Shown one piece after another: positions 35,529 through 46,327 of a DNA stretch of 64,000 bases; the first letter of the stretch is position 1, and every line of letters starts with the position of its first letter. The notes under the pieces are model-generated. The model was not told the origin of the DNA. It searched no databases and worked only from the letters and a program-made list of their open reading frames with translations. A program made the translations under genes and the position numbers. The stretch comes from Pseudarthrobacter sp. PS3-L1. GTDB lineage: Bacteria; Actinomycetota; Actinomycetes; Actinomycetales; Micrococcaceae. The stretch is taken from NCBI RefSeq assembly GCF_030063285.1, contig NZ_JASISU010000002.1:558001-622000 (forward strand). The letters run 5' to 3'.

Positions 35529-36971
35529 ATGCCGCATTACGATCTCGCCATCATTGGTTCCGGTTCCGGAAACTCACTCATCACTCCCTTCTGGGATGAC
35601 AAGCGGGTTGCCCTCATCGACGGTGGCACCTTCGGGGGCACGTGCCTGAACGTGGGCTGCATCCCCACCAAGATGTTCGTCTATCCAGCCGGCCTGGCCG
35701 CCGCACCTACAGAGGCCGGGCGGCTTGGCGTTGACCTGACACTGGACGGCGTCCGCTGGAATGAAATCCGGGACCGGGTCTTTGGCCGGATCGATGCCAT
35801 CTCTGCGGGTGGACGCAGATACCGGGACGAAGAGCTGGATAATGTTGATCTGTATGCGGAGTACGTGAAGTTCACCGGCCCAAGGGCACTGCGCACGGCT
35901 TCCGGAGTTGAGATCACCGCAGACCGCATCGTGATCGCCGCCGGCTCCCGAGCCCGCATACCCGACGTTCCCGGCGTCGATCTTCCGCAGGTGCACACCT
36001 CCGACACCGTCATGCGCATTGATGGACCACCCAAAAAAGCCGTGGTCGTGGGTGGCGGCTACATTGCAGCGGAATTTGCCTCGATTTTCCACGGCGTGGG
36101 CGCCGACGTCGTCCAGGTGAACCGCTCGCAGTCACTCCTGCGCGGCAACGACCAGGAGATCTCCCGCCGGTTCGCCATAGCCGCCGCCGGGCGATGGGAC
36201 CTTAAACTTGGCTGGCGCCTCCTGGAGATTCAGGCGGGTGATAGTCAGCGGCCGGCCGACGGTGCCGAGGTAACAGTGGTGTTTGGCAACGACGCAGGAG
36301 AGACGCTGAAGCTCCAGGCTGACGTCGTCCTGCTGGCTACCGGCCGCATTCCCAACTCGGACACGCTTGACCTTGATGTGGCAGGATTCGACCTTAGTGC
36401 TGACGGAACGCTCGACGTCGATCCGTTCCAGCAGGTCCTTTCCAACGGGGTCGCCGTGGACGGAATCTACGCCCTTGGCGACATTGCCAATCGCCACCAG
36501 CTCAAGCATGTGGCCAATCGCGAAGCCCGCGTGGTCTCCCACAACCTCGAACATCCGCAGAGCCAGCGCCCCCTGGACACGAGGGCCGTGCCGTTTGCAG
36601 TCTTCAGCACTCCGCAGATTGCAGCCGTTGGATTGACGGAGGATCAAGCCAGGGAGCAGGCCGGCGAGGGCGTCGAAATTGTCACGGCCATCCAGGACTA
36701 TGGAAGCACCGCCTATGGCTGGGCCATGGAGGACAGGGAAGGGATCGTCAAGCTGGTTGCGGAAAAAGCCACTGGCAAACTGCTCGGTGCCCACATTATG
36801 GGACACGAGGCCTCCCTCCTGATTCAACCCCTGATTCAGGCAATAACCACCTCAGTGCCGGTGTACACCATGGCACGCGGACAGTACTGGATCCATCCGG
36901 CACTGACCGAGGTGGTGGAAAATGCCCTCCTGTCGCTCGGTGTTGACGAACCGGCGGATGCGCCGCTCTGA
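35529..36971 (+). CDS. mtr: Mycothione reductase
   Basis: Mtr is an FAD/NADPH enzyme that reduces mycothiol disulfide, the actinobacterial counterpart of glutathione reductase. The 480-residue protein has the FAD motif AIIGSGSGNS, the redox pair C39 and C44 (GGTCLNVGCIPTK), the second Rossmann motif VVVGGGYIAAEFAS, YALGDIAN, and the dimer-interface active-site His in YWIHPALTEVVENAL. The sequence FWDDKRVALIDGGTFGG is typical of mycothione rather than lipoamide reductases. GAAAGG precedes the ATG. It is divergent from the ECF operon. Confidence 0.94.
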   Translation: MPHYDLAIIGSGSGNSLITPFWDDKRVALIDGGTFGGTCLNVGCIPTKMFVYPAGLAAAPTEAGRLGVDLTLDGVRWNEIRDRVFGRIDAISAGGRRYRDEELDNVDLYAEYVKFTGPRALRTASGVEITADRIVIAAGSRARIPDVPGVDLPQVHTSDTVMRIDGPPKKAVVVGGGYIAAEFASIFHGVGADVVQVNRSQSLLRGNDQEISRRFAIAAAGRWDLKLGWRLLEIQAGDSQRPADGAEVTVVFGNDAGETLKLQADVVLLATGRIPNSDTLDLDVAGFDLSADGTLDVDPFQQVLSNGVAVDGIYALGDIANRHQLKHVANREARVVSHNLEHPQSQRPLDTRAVPFAVFSTPQIAAVGLTEDQAREQAGEGVEIVTAIQDYGSTAYGWAMEDREGIVKLVAEKATGKLLGAHIMGHEASLLIQPLIQAITTSVPVYTMARGQYWIHPALTEVVENALLSLGVDEPADAPL

Positions 36972-36986
36972 GCCAGCGATGCTGGC
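36972..36986. terminator. Short hairpin between convergent genes
   Basis: GCCAGC-GAT-GCTGGC lies directly after the mtr stop, between it and the nucleoside hydrolase stop. The stem is only 6 bp without a T-run, so it is a weak candidate. Confidence 0.3.
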
Positions 36987-37016
36987 GTCCGCCGTTGTGG
37001 ACCCTTGCTAGCCTCC

Positions 37017-38042
37017 CTACCCCAGGGTGACGGCGAGAGCCCCGACGGCAGATATCAGTTCCTGAAACGCTGCGTCCGGATGGTTCACTGAGACTATCCG
37101 GGCGTTGGGCGGCTGGGCCCAGAGCCCACGGAAGTCGGCCACGGTTGTGCCCATCAGGAGCGCGGATTCAGTCTCCACGTCAACTGTCGCAAGCCTGGTT
37201 TCCACCGACAGCGTCCCTGCAGCCACACCGGCCGCAAAATAGTCGTGGACGTGCGCCAGGTATCCCTGGTCATAGTGCCGATGGAATTCGAAGTAAAATC
37301 TCAGAGCATCCGAGAGCTGTCGAATCAGGGCATTGTCGGCAGTGCTCCGCTGCCCTTCCGGCTGATCTCCGTCCACGTGTTCAGGCAATGCCAGGCCAGC
37401 AGCCTCAGCCAGGAGGCGGACGTGCTCCGGGTGCATTTCAATCCGTTCCGTGGTGTCCAACGAACAGACGACGGGCAGCTTGTCCACGGCCCGGCCCCGG
37501 TACGCTGCAAAGACCTCCTTGGCCGCATGGGGATCCACATGGGTATTCCACTCCGCCGTGGGAGTGGTGTTCCCCTGGTGGTAGAAGCTTCCGCCCATGA
37601 TGACAACTCCTGCGAGGAGCTCGGGCAGCGCAGGCTCCCTACGCAGGGCCAGGGCAAAGTTGGTCAACGGAGCAGTGATCAACGCCGTCAGCTCACCAGG
37701 CCTAGCCCGGGCATGGGCAACCCACAGGTCTACGGCGTCATGTTCCGATAAACTGCCCTGCGGATCTGGGAGCTCTGCGTAGCCCAATCCCTGTGGTCCA
37801 TGGGTCTCTGGTGTGGTCACAAGCGGTATGTGCAATGGAGCGCGAGCACCAATGGCGACTTCGATGCCCGGCCGGCCGCACAGTTCCAGAATCGCTAGCG
37901 TGTTCCTAGCGACCTGGTCCGCATCCACGTTGCCGGGAGTGGCCGTGACGGACACAAACTCTGTCTCCGGCAGCGCGGAGAGGTAAACGAGGGCAAGGGC
38001 ATCATCAATGCCGGTGTCCACATCCAGCAGGAAGGATGTCAT
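37017..38042 (-). CDS. Inosine-uridine-preferring type nucleoside hydrolase
   Basis: Nucleoside hydrolases cleave ribonucleosides to base and ribose. The 341-residue protein starts with the calcium-binding cluster LDVDTGIDDALAL (D7, D9, D13, D14), followed by ATPGNVDADQVARN and a middle VIMGGSFYHQGNTTPTAEWNTHVDPHAA. These are family hallmarks. Substrate preference (inosine, uridine or other) cannot be fixed. It starts 6 bp after the aldo/keto reductase stop, so the two are very likely one operon. Confidence 0.92.
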   Translation of the reverse strand: MTSFLLDVDTGIDDALALVYLSALPETEFVSVTATPGNVDADQVARNTLAILELCGRPGIEVAIGARAPLHIPLVTTPETHGPQGLGYAELPDPQGSLSEHDAVDLWVAHARARPGELTALITAPLTNFALALRREPALPELLAGVVIMGGSFYHQGNTTPTAEWNTHVDPHAAKEVFAAYRGRAVDKLPVVCSLDTTERIEMHPEHVRLLAEAAGLALPEHVDGDQPEGQRSTADNALIRQLSDALRFYFEFHRHYDQGYLAHVHDYFAAGVAAGTLSVETRLATVDVETESALLMGTTVADFRGLWAQPPNARIVSVNHPDAAFQELISAVGALAVTLG

Positions 38043-38048
38043 GGCTGC

Positions 38049-39026
38049 CTAGAAGAGGGCTACTTTGGGGACCTTCGGAAAAATGGCATCCAGCTCCTCA
38101 CGCTCCGCGTCAGAGGGCAGCCAGGATGCTGCTGCCGCATTCTCGACAACCTGTTCGGGCCGGGTGGCACCAGCAATGACGCTGCCCACCGAGGACTGCG
38201 CGGCAAGCCAAGAGAAAGCCACCTGGATCTCACTCAGATTCCGGTTTTTCGCAAACTCGCTGAACTGGCCCAACTGCTGCCAGTCGGCGTCGTCCACGAG
38301 GTTACTGCGGGTGTGGCTGAGGCGCGAGCCTGCAGGCGCCTTGCCCTTCGTGTACTTTCCGGTGAGAAGGCCGTTGGCCAAAGGGAAATACGGAAGTACT
38401 CCGAGTCCAAATTCCTCTGCGGCGGGTGTGACTTCGAGCTCGGCGCGGCGGTCCAGGAGATTGTAGTGGTTCTGGGTGGAAATAAACCTAGTACTGCCAA
38501 GTTCCCTGGCCACATATTCGGCCTGGGCGATCTGCCAGCCTGACCTGTTGGAGTGGCCAAGGTAGCGGACCTTCCCGCTGGACACGAGGTCATCGAGTGC
38601 ACTCAGGGTCTCGTCGATGGGCGTCAGCGGGTCAGGAGTATGGAACTGGTAGAGATCTATCCAGTCGGTCCCCAGGCGGCGCAGGGATGCTTCCACGGCC
38701 TGCACAATGTAGCGCCGGGAGCCCCGAGCACCAAAGTCCGGTCCACTGGCACCCTTCATGTCCATGCCAAATTTGGTGGCCACAATCGCCTCGTCGCGAC
38801 GGCCATGAAGCGCCTTGCCAAGCATCTGCTCACTGAGGCCCGGTGAAGAACCATAGGCGTCAGCTACATCAAAAAGGGTGATCCCGGCGTCAAGGGCCGC
38901 GTGGACCACAGCATCGGTTCCCTGCTGGGATTCTGTGGCCGTCCCGGCCCGGCCGAGGTTGTTGCACCCCAGGCCAACAACGGAGACGGACAGTCCGGAC
39001 TTTCCAAGGCGGCGGTAAGCAGTCAT
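38049..39026 (-). CDS. Aldo/keto reductase
   Basis: The 325-residue (beta/alpha)8 NADPH oxidoreductase has the catalytic tetrad in FDVADAYG (Asp, Tyr), VATKFG (Lys) and LYQFHTPDP (His). The C-terminal cofactor loop is SVIAGATRPEQVVENAAA. It resembles the potassium-channel beta/YajO-like subgroup. The ATG at 39026 with GTGGAAA upstream is preferred to two earlier in-frame ATGs at 39053. It precedes the nucleoside hydrolase gene by 6 bp; a link through sugar metabolism is possible but unproven. Confidence 0.92.
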   Translation of the reverse strand: MTAYRRLGKSGLSVSVVGLGCNNLGRAGTATESQQGTDAVVHAALDAGITLFDVADAYGSSPGLSEQMLGKALHGRRDEAIVATKFGMDMKGASGPDFGARGSRRYIVQAVEASLRRLGTDWIDLYQFHTPDPLTPIDETLSALDDLVSSGKVRYLGHSNRSGWQIAQAEYVARELGSTRFISTQNHYNLLDRRAELEVTPAAEEFGLGVLPYFPLANGLLTGKYTKGKAPAGSRLSHTRSNLVDDADWQQLGQFSEFAKNRNLSEIQVAFSWLAAQSSVGSVIAGATRPEQVVENAAAASWLPSDAEREELDAIFPKVPKVALF

Positions 39027-39123
39027 GTTTTCCACCCTACAACGCATCATCAACCTCCACCGTAGCCGGGCCCCGCATGGGCGTCCTATGGCGGCAGGTG
39101 TCCCCGTCGGAGAGGAGCCGGTC

Positions 39124-39681
39124 TTAGAGGGCGAAGCGCGTGGCGTTCTTGGGGCCGTGCTTGAGCTTCAGCACTGTCGGCTCGCCATACGTGGCTGAGC
39201 CGATACTTAGCTTGGTAAAATCGAGGTCCTCGGTCCGAATGCACACCTTAATGGCGTTGACAGCCTTGTTCACATCAGGGCAAAGGCAGAAAATGTTCAG
39301 TTTTCCGTCAGAAAATTCCGAGCGGTCAACGATGCCGAGACCTCGCCAGGCCAAATGGCTGATGAGTGCGTCCTTGGCCTTTTCCTCAAGGTAGCGGTCC
39401 CGGTCCGTGCCCACTTTCGTCTTGAGTGCATACTGCGCAACCACCCAGTGCTGCTGATCATCCGGGATCTCTGCGTAGCCATCCTCGGCGCACTGCACGG
39501 CAAACGCATCCATCAGGCCCTCTGCCGCATCGGCTGCAACGTCTGTCTCATCCGTGCTGCTCTGATGCCCCACGACTCCGTGGTTCATGACGAACTGGCT
39601 GTAATCCTCGTCAAACCAGGCCTCGCGAAAATGCAGGACCTTGTCCTCGTCGCGCCTGTAGACCCTGATAATTCCGCTCAT
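39124..39681 (-). CDS. Conserved protein of unknown function
   Basis: I do not recognise this 185-residue protein. It is charged and soluble, with N-terminal IIRVYRRDEDKVLHFREAWFDE, an acidic middle, a helical MDAFAVQCAEDGYAEIPDDQQHW and a strand-rich C-terminus. It has no signal peptide or transmembrane helix. The ATG at 39681 follows GAGAGGAC, and an in-frame ATG at 39702 is less likely. It lies 143 bp downstream of dxs on the same strand, and a CCGGACA-GTGTG-TGTCCGG hairpin (39731-39749) sits between them. Confidence 0.7.
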   Translation of the reverse strand: MSGIIRVYRRDEDKVLHFREAWFDEDYSQFVMNHGVVGHQSSTDETDVAADAAEGLMDAFAVQCAEDGYAEIPDDQQHWVVAQYALKTKVGTDRDRYLEEKAKDALISHLAWRGLGIVDRSEFSDGKLNIFCLCPDVNKAVNAIKVCIRTEDLDFTKLSIGSATYGEPTVLKLKHGPKNATRFAL

Positions 39682-39824
39682 GACTGTCCTCTCGTGAACC
39701 ACTCCGCCGACATGCCGGAAAGGGGGATTGCCGGACAGTGTGTGTCCGGTACATCTGTTCTTCGCATCCAGCCGTGTGATGCGGCCACCACGTCCCTTCG
39801 CGGACAGGAGCCAGCTGAGAGCAA

Positions 39825-41798
39825 CTATATAATCGGCAGGCTGCCTGTCGCCGGGTGTTCCTGGCCCGGAAGAGGCCTCGCAAAGGGGACCTTGGTCCCC
39901 AACACCTGCGCGACGACGTCGTGAGTGATCTGCTGGGCGGTGATACCCACCCGCTCAAGGACTTCCTGGCGGCTGCCGTGGTCCAGGAACTCCACGGGAA
40001 GACCCACCTCATTGAGCGCAGTATCCACCCCGGCAGCCCGCATTTCCTGGCGAATCCGCGACCCCACTCCACCAGCCCGAACACCGTCTTCCAGGCAGAT
40101 GACAAGCCGATGGTGGGAGGCGAGGGCAATGATCGACTGGCGCACGGGGAGCACCCATCGGGGATCCACCACGGTGGTGCTGATGCCTTGATCACCAAGA
40201 CGATCGGCCACGTCAAGGGCCAACTCCGACATGGTGCCGACGCTGACAATCAGGACGTCATTCCCGGCAGAACCTTGCGGCCTGCGCGCGAGGACGTCAA
40301 CACCATCGCTGAGTCGCTCGATGGCATCGACCTCGGCCCCGACCGTTCCCTTGGAATACCTCACGACGCTCGGCGCATCCGCGATCGCCACGGCCTCACG
40401 GAGTTCTTCGCGGAGCCTGGTTGCATCCCGTGGAGCAGCCAGGTGAAGCCCCGGAATAATCTGGACCATGGACATGTCCCACATACCGTGGTGGCTTGCC
40501 CCATCAGGTCCCGTGACACCCGCCCTGTCCAGGACGATTGTCACACCGGCCTTATGCAGCGCAACATCCATCAACAACTGGTCAAAAGCCCTGTTCAGGA
40601 AGGTGGCGTAGATTGCGACCACAGGATGCAGCCCACCAAAAGCCATGCCAGCTGCCGATGTCAGGGCGTGCTGTTCGGCGATACCGACGTCAATGACGCG
40701 TTCCGGGTGCCTGGCGGCAAACTTGTGCAGACCAACCGGAATAAGCATGGCGCCGGTGATCCCGACAATATCTGGACGTTCATCGGCAATATCCGCGATC
40801 TCGTCGGCAAAGACGGAGGTCCAGGATGCAGCCCCTGCCTCGCCGGTCGGTGCGCCGGTTTCTGGATCAATAATGCCGACCGCATGGAACTGGTCTGCGT
40901 CATGGGCGCGAGCCGGCGCATACCCGTGGCCCTTTTCCGTCATGCAGTGGACAATCACCGGACCCGCATAGGTACGGGCTGTGGAGAGCGCGTTTTCAAG
41001 GGCTGCAAGATCGTGGCCATCAACGGGCCCAATGTACTTCATGCCCAGGTCCTCAAACATGCCCTGGGGTGCCCACCAGTCCTTGATGCCCTTTTTCATG
41101 GCATGCAAGCTCTTGTAACTGAACTGGCCTACTGGGCCGCCGTTCTGGAGCTTCTTTTTGGACCAGTCCAGTGCGCCCTCGTAGGCCGGTGCTGCACGGA
41201 ACGAGTCGATGGTGGGCCGCAACGACGCGAGGTAGTCAGCGAAGCCACCCACGGTTGGCGCATAGGAACGGCCGTTGTCGTTGACCACAACAACAACGCG
41301 ACGGCGCTTGTCGGCGGCAATGTTGTTGAGGGCCTCCCAGGCCATGCCGCCAGTCAGTGCGCCATCGCCCACCACGGCTACCGTGTACCGATCACCCTCA
41401 CCCGTCAACTGGCGGGCACGTGAGATGCCATCCGCCCACGACAGGGACGATGATGCGTGTGAACTCTCGACAATGTCGTGTTCTGATTCCGACCTCGACG
41501 GATAGCCAGAGAGCCCACCCTGCTGCCTGAGGGTGGAGAAGTCCTGACGCCCGGTCAGCAGCTTATGCACATACGACTGGTGGCCGGTATCAAAAATGAC
41601 GCTGTCACGAGGTGAATCAAAAATTCGGTGAACCGCCACTGTCAGTTCCACCACACCGAGGTTCGGGCCCAGGTGTCCGCCCGTCTGGGAGACATTGCTG
41701 ATGAGGAAAGCCCTGATCTCCGTTGCAAGCTGTTCCAGCTCAACCTCGGTAAGGCCTTTCAGGTCCTGCGGGTTCTGGATGGTTTCCAAGATGCCCAA
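39825..41798 (-). CDS. dxs: 1-deoxy-D-xylulose-5-phosphate synthase
   Basis: Dxs joins pyruvate and glyceraldehyde 3-phosphate in the first step of the MEP isoprenoid pathway, using TPP. The 657-residue protein has H73 in [11 protein letters not shown], the TPP/Mg motif [16 protein letters not shown] (143-158), the proton-transfer Glu in [15 protein letters not shown], and the C-terminal transketolase domain from about 500. An AAGGAGGGAC site precedes the ATG. The gene is followed by a hairpin and an unknown gene. A 522-codon frame on the opposite strand is a shadow. Confidence 0.97.
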   Translation of the reverse strand: MGILETIQNPQDLKGLTEVELEQLATEIRAFLISNVSQTGGHLGPNLGVVELTVAVHRIFDSPRDSVIFDTGHQSYVHKLLTGRQDFSTLRQQGGLSGYPSRSESEHDIVESSHASSSLSWADGISRARQLTGEGDRYTVAVVGDGALTGGMAWEALNNIAADKRRRVVVVVNDNGRSYAPTVGGFADYLASLRPTIDSFRAAPAYEGALDWSKKKLQNGGPVGQFSYKSLHAMKKGIKDWWAPQGMFEDLGMKYIGPVDGHDLAALENALSTARTYAGPVIVHCMTEKGHGYAPARAHDADQFHAVGIIDPETGAPTGEAGAASWTSVFADEIADIADERPDIVGITGAMLIPVGLHKFAARHPERVIDVGIAEQHALTSAAGMAFGGLHPVVAIYATFLNRAFDQLLMDVALHKAGVTIVLDRAGVTGPDGASHHGMWDMSMVQIIPGLHLAAPRDATRLREELREAVAIADAPSVVRYSKGTVGAEVDAIERLSDGVDVLARRPQGSAGNDVLIVSVGTMSELALDVADRLGDQGISTTVVDPRWVLPVRQSIIALASHHRLVICLEDGVRAGGVGSRIRQEMRAAGVDTALNEVGLPVEFLDHGSRQEVLERVGITAQQITHDVVAQVLGTKVPFARPLPGQEHPATGSLPII

Positions 41799-41842
41799 CG
41801 GTCCCTCCTTCGGGTGGTAGACGTGCCTGTTAACTCTAACGC

Positions 41843-41902
41843 CTCGCAGAAATTGCGAGACACGCAGAGCCCCGGCTGGTCGGTGACCGGCCGGGGCTCT
41901 GC
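41843..41902 (-). terminator. Double hairpin terminator between aconitase and dxs
   Basis: GCAGAGCCCCGG (41864-41875) pairs with CCGGGGCTCTGC (41891-41902), extending inward to about 17 bp with one G-T pair. A second stem, CTCGCA/TGCGAG, lies at 41843-41859. On the minus strand these follow the acn stop by about 30 bp. No long T-run is present. Confidence 0.75.
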
Positions 41903-41931
41903 AAGGGATGAACTCAGCTAGTAACTATTGA

Positions 41932-44742
41932 TCAGCTGGCTGAGATCTGGCGCAGGACGTACTGCAGGATGCCACCGTTGCGGTAATAGTCGGCTTCGCC
42001 AGGGGTATCGATACGCAGTACAGCGTCGAAGGAAGAGGTGGAACCGTCCTCCTTGGTAGCCGTAACCTTCAGCGTTTTCGGGGTCGTACCCTCGTTCAGG
42101 ACTGTCACGCCCTCAACGGCAAAGTGCTCGGTGCCCTCTAGTCCTAGCGTTGCTGCTGACTCCCCTGCGGGGAACTGCAGTGGCAGGACACCCATACCAA
42201 TCAGGTTGGAGCGGTGGATGCGCTCATAGCTCTCGGCCATGACTGCCTTGACACCCAGGAGTGCCGTTCCCTTGGCAGCCCAGTCACGCGAGGACCCTGA
42301 ACCGTATTCCTTGCCAGCCAGGACCACTAGCGGTGTGCCTGCTGCGTGGTAGTTCTGGGCTGCATCGTAGACATAGGCCTGTGGACCCTGGTCCTGCGTG
42401 AAGTCGCGGGTGAACCCACCCTCGACGTCCTGCAGGAGCTGGTTGCGGATACGGATGTTCGCGAACGTTCCGCGGATCATGACCTCGTGGTTACCTCGGC
42501 GTGAACCGTAGGAGTTGAAGTCCTTGCGCTCGACACCATTGGCCAGCAGGTACTGCCCGGCGGGAGTGTCCGACTTGAATGAACCAGCAGGCGAGATGTG
42601 GTCAGTGGTGACTGAATCGCCCAGCTTGAGCAGAACGCGTGCACCGGAAATGTTCTTGACGGCGTCCGGCTTGGCGGGCATGCCATCGAAGTAAGGGGGC
42701 TTCCGCACGTAGGTGGAGTTCGGATCCCAGGCGAAAGTGTCGCCGGCGGGAGTGTCGAGTGCCTTCCACCGGTCATCCCCGTCAAATACGCCTTCGTAGC
42801 CCTTGGCAAACATTTCGCTGTCAATCGAGGAGTCGATAACCTCCTGGACCTCCACGGGGTTGGGCCAGATGTCCTTGAGGAAAACGTCGTTGCCGTCAGT
42901 GTCCTGACCCAGGGCGTCAACACCAAAGTCGAAGTCCATGGAACCAGCCAGGGCGTAGGCGATGACCAGGGGCGGTGAGGCCAGGTAGTTCATCTTGACG
43001 TCCGGGTTGATGCGGCCTTCAAAGTTGCGGTTTCCGGAAAGCACAGCCGTGACCGACAGATCGTGCTCCTGAATCGCCTCGGAGATCTGGCTTTCCAGCG
43101 GGCCCGAGTTGCCAATGCAGGTGGCACAGCCGTAACCCACCGTGAAGAAACCGAGCTTCTCCAGGTAGGGGTTCAGGCCTGACTTCTCGTAATACTCCGT
43201 GACAACCTTGGAGCCGGGAGCAACAGAGGTCTTCACCCAGGGCTTGGACATCAGGCCCTTCTCGACGGCGTTGCGTGCCAACAGCGCGGCGGCGAGCATC
43301 ACCGAGGGGTTGGATGTGTTGGTACAGGACGTGATGGAAGCGATGGAGACCGCTCCATGGTCCAGTTCGAACGTCCGGCCATCATCCATGGTGACGTGCA
43401 CCGGATTGGACGGCCGGCCGTGGGCGCCGTCAGCAGCGGAGACCAGACGCGGGGCGTCAGTGGTCACCGAATCAGCGTGCGTGAACGACGGCGCATCAGA
43501 TGCCGGGAACGATTCGTCCAGGGCCTCGTCAACGCTGCCACCACTGAGTGCCACATAGTTATGGATGTCCTTGCGGAACTGCTCCTTGGCATCCGTCAGC
43601 TCAATACGGTCCTGGGGACGCTTGGGTCCGGAAATGGAAGGAACAACCGTGGAGAGATCCAACTCGAGGTACTCGGAGAAGCGGATATCCCTTGCGGCGT
43701 CGTGCCAGAGTCCCTGCTCCTTGGCGTACGACTCCACCAGAGAGACGTTTTCTTCTGAACGGCCGGTGAGGCGCAGGTAATCGATGGTGACATCGTCGAT
43801 CGGGAACATGGCAGCCGTGGAGCCGAACTCCGGGCTCATGTTGCCGATGGTGGCGCGGTTTGCCAGCGGCACTGCCGCAACACCTTCGCCGTAGAATTCG
43901 ACGAACTTACCCACGACGCCGTGCTTACGCAGCATCTCGGTAATGGTGAGCACGACGTCAGTGGCGGTAGCCCCTGCCGGAATGGAACCGGTCAGTTTGA
44001 ATCCCACAACGCGGGGAATGAGCATCGAGACAGGCTGGCCCAGCATGGCAGCTTCGGCTTCGATGCCGCCCACTCCCCAGCCCAGCACGCCCATGCCGTT
44101 AACCATGGTGGTGTGTGAGTCCGTCCCGACGCAGGTATCCGGGTATGCACGGGTGACTCCATCGATCTCGCGCGTCATGACGGTGCGCGCCAGGTATTCA
44201 ATGTTTACCTGGTGCACAATGCCGGTTCCCGGTGGCACCACCTTGAAGTCGTCAAAGGCAGTCTGGCCCCAGCGAAGGAACTGGTAGCGCTCACCGTTGC
44301 GCTGGTACTCGATCTCCATGTTGCGTTCCAGGGCGCCGGCGTTGCCGAAAGCGTCGATCTGGACGGAGTGGTCGATCACCATTTCGGCGGGTGCCAGGGG
44401 GTTGACCCGCTTGGGGTCACCACCCAATTCCTTGACTGCCTCACGCATGGTGGCGAGGTCGACGATGCAGGGAACTCCAGTGAAGTCCTGCATGATCACA
44501 CGGGCAGGCGTGAACTGGATCTCTGTATCAGGCTGGGCATCTGGATCCCAGCCAGCCAAGGCGCGCACGTGATCGGCGGTGATGTTCGCGCCGTCCTCGG
44601 TCCTCAACAGGTTCTCTAGCAATACCTTGAGGCTGAACGGAAGGTTTTCTGCACCTTCAACGGAGTTCAACCGGAAAATTTCGTATTCGGTTCCGGCTAC
44701 ATTAAGTTTGCCTTTTGAACCGAAGCTGTCCACAACGCTCAT
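41932..44742 (-). CDS. acnA: Aconitate hydratase A
   Basis: Aconitase isomerises citrate to isocitrate in the TCA cycle with a [4Fe-4S] cluster. The 936-residue protein is of the long AcnA/IRP type. The cluster cysteines lie in [15 protein letters not shown] and in [12 protein letters not shown]. Other family marks are [28 protein letters not shown] and, in the swivel domain, [13 protein letters not shown] with [19 protein letters not shown] lies upstream of the ATG, and an operator-like palindrome sits about 56-71 bp upstream. Confidence 0.97.
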   Translation of the reverse strand: MSVVDSFGSKGKLNVAGTEYEIFRLNSVEGAENLPFSLKVLLENLLRTEDGANITADHVRALAGWDPDAQPDTEIQFTPARVIMQDFTGVPCIVDLATMREAVKELGGDPKRVNPLAPAEMVIDHSVQIDAFGNAGALERNMEIEYQRNGERYQFLRWGQTAFDDFKVVPPGTGIVHQVNIEYLARTVMTREIDGVTRAYPDTCVGTDSHTTMVNGMGVLGWGVGGIEAEAAMLGQPVSMLIPRVVGFKLTGSIPAGATATDVVLTITEMLRKHGVVGKFVEFYGEGVAAVPLANRATIGNMSPEFGSTAAMFPIDDVTIDYLRLTGRSEENVSLVESYAKEQGLWHDAARDIRFSEYLELDLSTVVPSISGPKRPQDRIELTDAKEQFRKDIHNYVALSGGSVDEALDESFPASDAPSFTHADSVTTDAPRLVSAADGAHGRPSNPVHVTMDDGRTFELDHGAVSIASITSCTNTSNPSVMLAAALLARNAVEKGLMSKPWVKTSVAPGSKVVTEYYEKSGLNPYLEKLGFFTVGYGCATCIGNSGPLESQISEAIQEHDLSVTAVLSGNRNFEGRINPDVKMNYLASPPLVIAYALAGSMDFDFGVDALGQDTDGNDVFLKDIWPNPVEVQEVIDSSIDSEMFAKGYEGVFDGDDRWKALDTPAGDTFAWDPNSTYVRKPPYFDGMPAKPDAVKNISGARVLLKLGDSVTTDHISPAGSFKSDTPAGQYLLANGVERKDFNSYGSRRGNHEVMIRGTFANIRIRNQLLQDVEGGFTRDFTQDQGPQAYVYDAAQNYHAAGTPLVVLAGKEYGSGSSRDWAAKGTALLGVKAVMAESYERIHRSNLIGMGVLPLQFPAGESAATLGLEGTEHFAVEGVTVLNEGTTPKTLKVTATKEDGSTSSFDAVLRIDTPGEADYYRNGGILQYVLRQISAS

Positions 44743-44797
44743 CGCAGGACTCCTCTCGCAACAGTTTCATCTTTGCCGCGCGGTTGACCCGTTACCA

Positions 44798-44813
44798 GTT
44801 AGGCAGTCCTAAC
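44798..44813. promoter_or_regulatory. Operator-like palindrome upstream of acnA
   Basis: GTTAGG-CAGT-CCTAAC is a perfect 6-bp inverted repeat with a 4-bp centre. The TTAGG and CCTAA halves recall iron-regulator (DtxR/IdeR) boxes, but those have a 9-bp centre, so the match is not good enough to name the regulator. Confidence 0.45.
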
Positions 44814-44890
44814 GGAAATGCGGATTGCACCCCCTACCCGGAGCAGGTTGCAGGAGCAACCGTACGCGACGTGGATTACTCTCCCCCATC

Positions 44891-46327
44891 CTACGGGGTG
44901 GCGCCCTTGGGAGTCAGCAGCGCCACAGTTTCCAGGTGATGGGTGTGCGGATAGAGGTCAAAGGCCCGCAGTTCGGAGAGCTCCCAGCCGCCTTCCTGAA
45001 CATATCCGACATCGCGCGCAAACGATGCTGGGTCGCAGGAGACGTAGGCAATGGCTTTGGGTGCCGAGGCCAGGAGCTGGCCGATGACAGCCTTGCCTGC
45101 ACCTGCGCGCGGCGGATCGAGGACAATCGAGTCAAAGGACCTTTGGGCGGACCGTAGGACTTTTTCCACACGCCCCTCAATGATCTCCACCTGCGCGGCT
45201 CCGCGGACGTTCTTTCGGGCATCCCTGCTGCTGCCGGCTGCGCCCTCAATGCTCAGGACCGTGCCGCTTTCCCCCACGGCAGCGGCCAGTGGCACGGTAA
45301 AGAGACCGGCGCCAGCGTAGAGATCGGCGACTGAGGATCCATCCCGTAGGTGGCCTGCACCGGTCAAAAGTTCCAGCACGGCAGCCACCAGGGTGTCCGG
45401 GCCAGCCTTGTGGATCTGCCAGAACCCGCCACCGGAAACACGGTAGTCGTGGCCGGCAGCGGTTTCCTGGAGCCAGGTACGGCCACGGAGCTGGGTCACA
45501 GCGCCCGTCGCTGCGTCGAGGGCGGCGACAGAGGCATCCCCAGGAACCTGGGCAGCCAGCATGCGCAGCCGTCGCGGTTTTGTGCCTGCTGCCGGAACCA
45601 GGAGGACCAGGGGGGCGGAGCCATTGGCGGGTGCGGCCACCTCTACCCGTGTTATCCCGTCAAGGTCCAGGTCCCACAGGGCAAGGTCGTTGATGGCCTG
45701 CACAGCAAGCGGCATTTCCCGTACTGCAAGGATATCTTCGGAACGGTGGGCGTGCATTCCCAGGCGGCCACCACGCGTCATGGAGTAGGCTGCCCGCGTC
45801 CGCCACCCCAGACCCTCGGTGCCGCTAGCACCGAGGCGACTGCCGGCGTCGGACGCCGCATCAGGTCCAGTACCGCTAGGTTCTGACGGGGCAACACCAA
45901 CCCCCTGGACCTCAACGGAGACATCGAGGCCTGCCAAACGCTGCAGCTGTTCCGTCAGCACTGCGGCTTTGAGTTCGCGCTGCTTGGCCAGTGTCATATG
46001 CCCAAACTCAGCTCCCCCCACCGGTGCATGCCCATTGGCCCATGTCCGCAGCGGATCCGCAGCATGCCAGAAGTGCTCCACGCGCTCCGGGTCGGCCGCC
46101 AGCACTTCAATGGTGTCGGCACGCCAGAATTTTGCGTTCTCACCGGCGTCGGTGATCCTGACTTTTACCTTCTCGCCCGGCACTGCATGCCGGACAAAGA
46201 TGACCCGTCCCTGGTACCGGGCAACGCAGTGCCCACCGTGGGCAACCGGTCCGACGTCGATCACCACTTCGGTAGGTTGCTGGGCCTCGCTGGCTGCCGC
46301 GGAGTTGGGCTGTGTGAATTCATTCAT
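44891..46327 (-). CDS. TRAM-domain class I SAM-dependent RNA methyltransferase
   Basis: This TrmA/RumA-family enzyme methylates a uridine in tRNA or rRNA. The 478-residue protein has an N-terminal TRAM domain (about 18-75, VIDVGPVAHGGHCVARYQGRV), a SAM-binding segment VADLYAGAGLFTVPLA, SIVLDPPRAGAG, and the catalytic Cys in AYVSCDPASFARD. An insert of about 25 Gly/Ser/Ala-rich residues lies near 155-180. The ATG at 46327 overlaps the upstream permease stop by 4 nt (ATGA), so they are one operon. The target nucleotide is unknown. Confidence 0.92.
   Translation of the reverse strand: MNEFTQPNSAAASEAQQPTEVVIDVGPVAHGGHCVARYQGRVIFVRHAVPGEKVKVRITDAGENAKFWRADTIEVLAADPERVEHFWHAADPLRTWANGHAPVGGAEFGHMTLAKQRELKAAVLTEQLQRLAGLDVSVEVQGVGVAPSEPSGTGPDAASDAGSRLGASGTEGLGWRTRAAYSMTRGGRLGMHAHRSEDILAVREMPLAVQAINDLALWDLDLDGITRVEVAAPANGSAPLVLLVPAAGTKPRRLRMLAAQVPGDASVAALDAATGAVTQLRGRTWLQETAAGHDYRVSGGGFWQIHKAGPDTLVAAVLELLTGAGHLRDGSSVADLYAGAGLFTVPLAAAVGESGTVLSIEGAAGSSRDARKNVRGAAQVEIIEGRVEKVLRSAQRSFDSIVLDPPRAGAGKAVIGQLLASAPKAIAYVSCDPASFARDVGYVQEGGWELSELRAFDLYPHTHHLETVALLTPKGATP

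Noticed and set aside
39855..41423. 522-codon open frame opposite dxs
   Set aside because: It is fully antisense to a textbook dxs gene and its product has no recognisable domain; long shadows are expected in GC-rich DNA.
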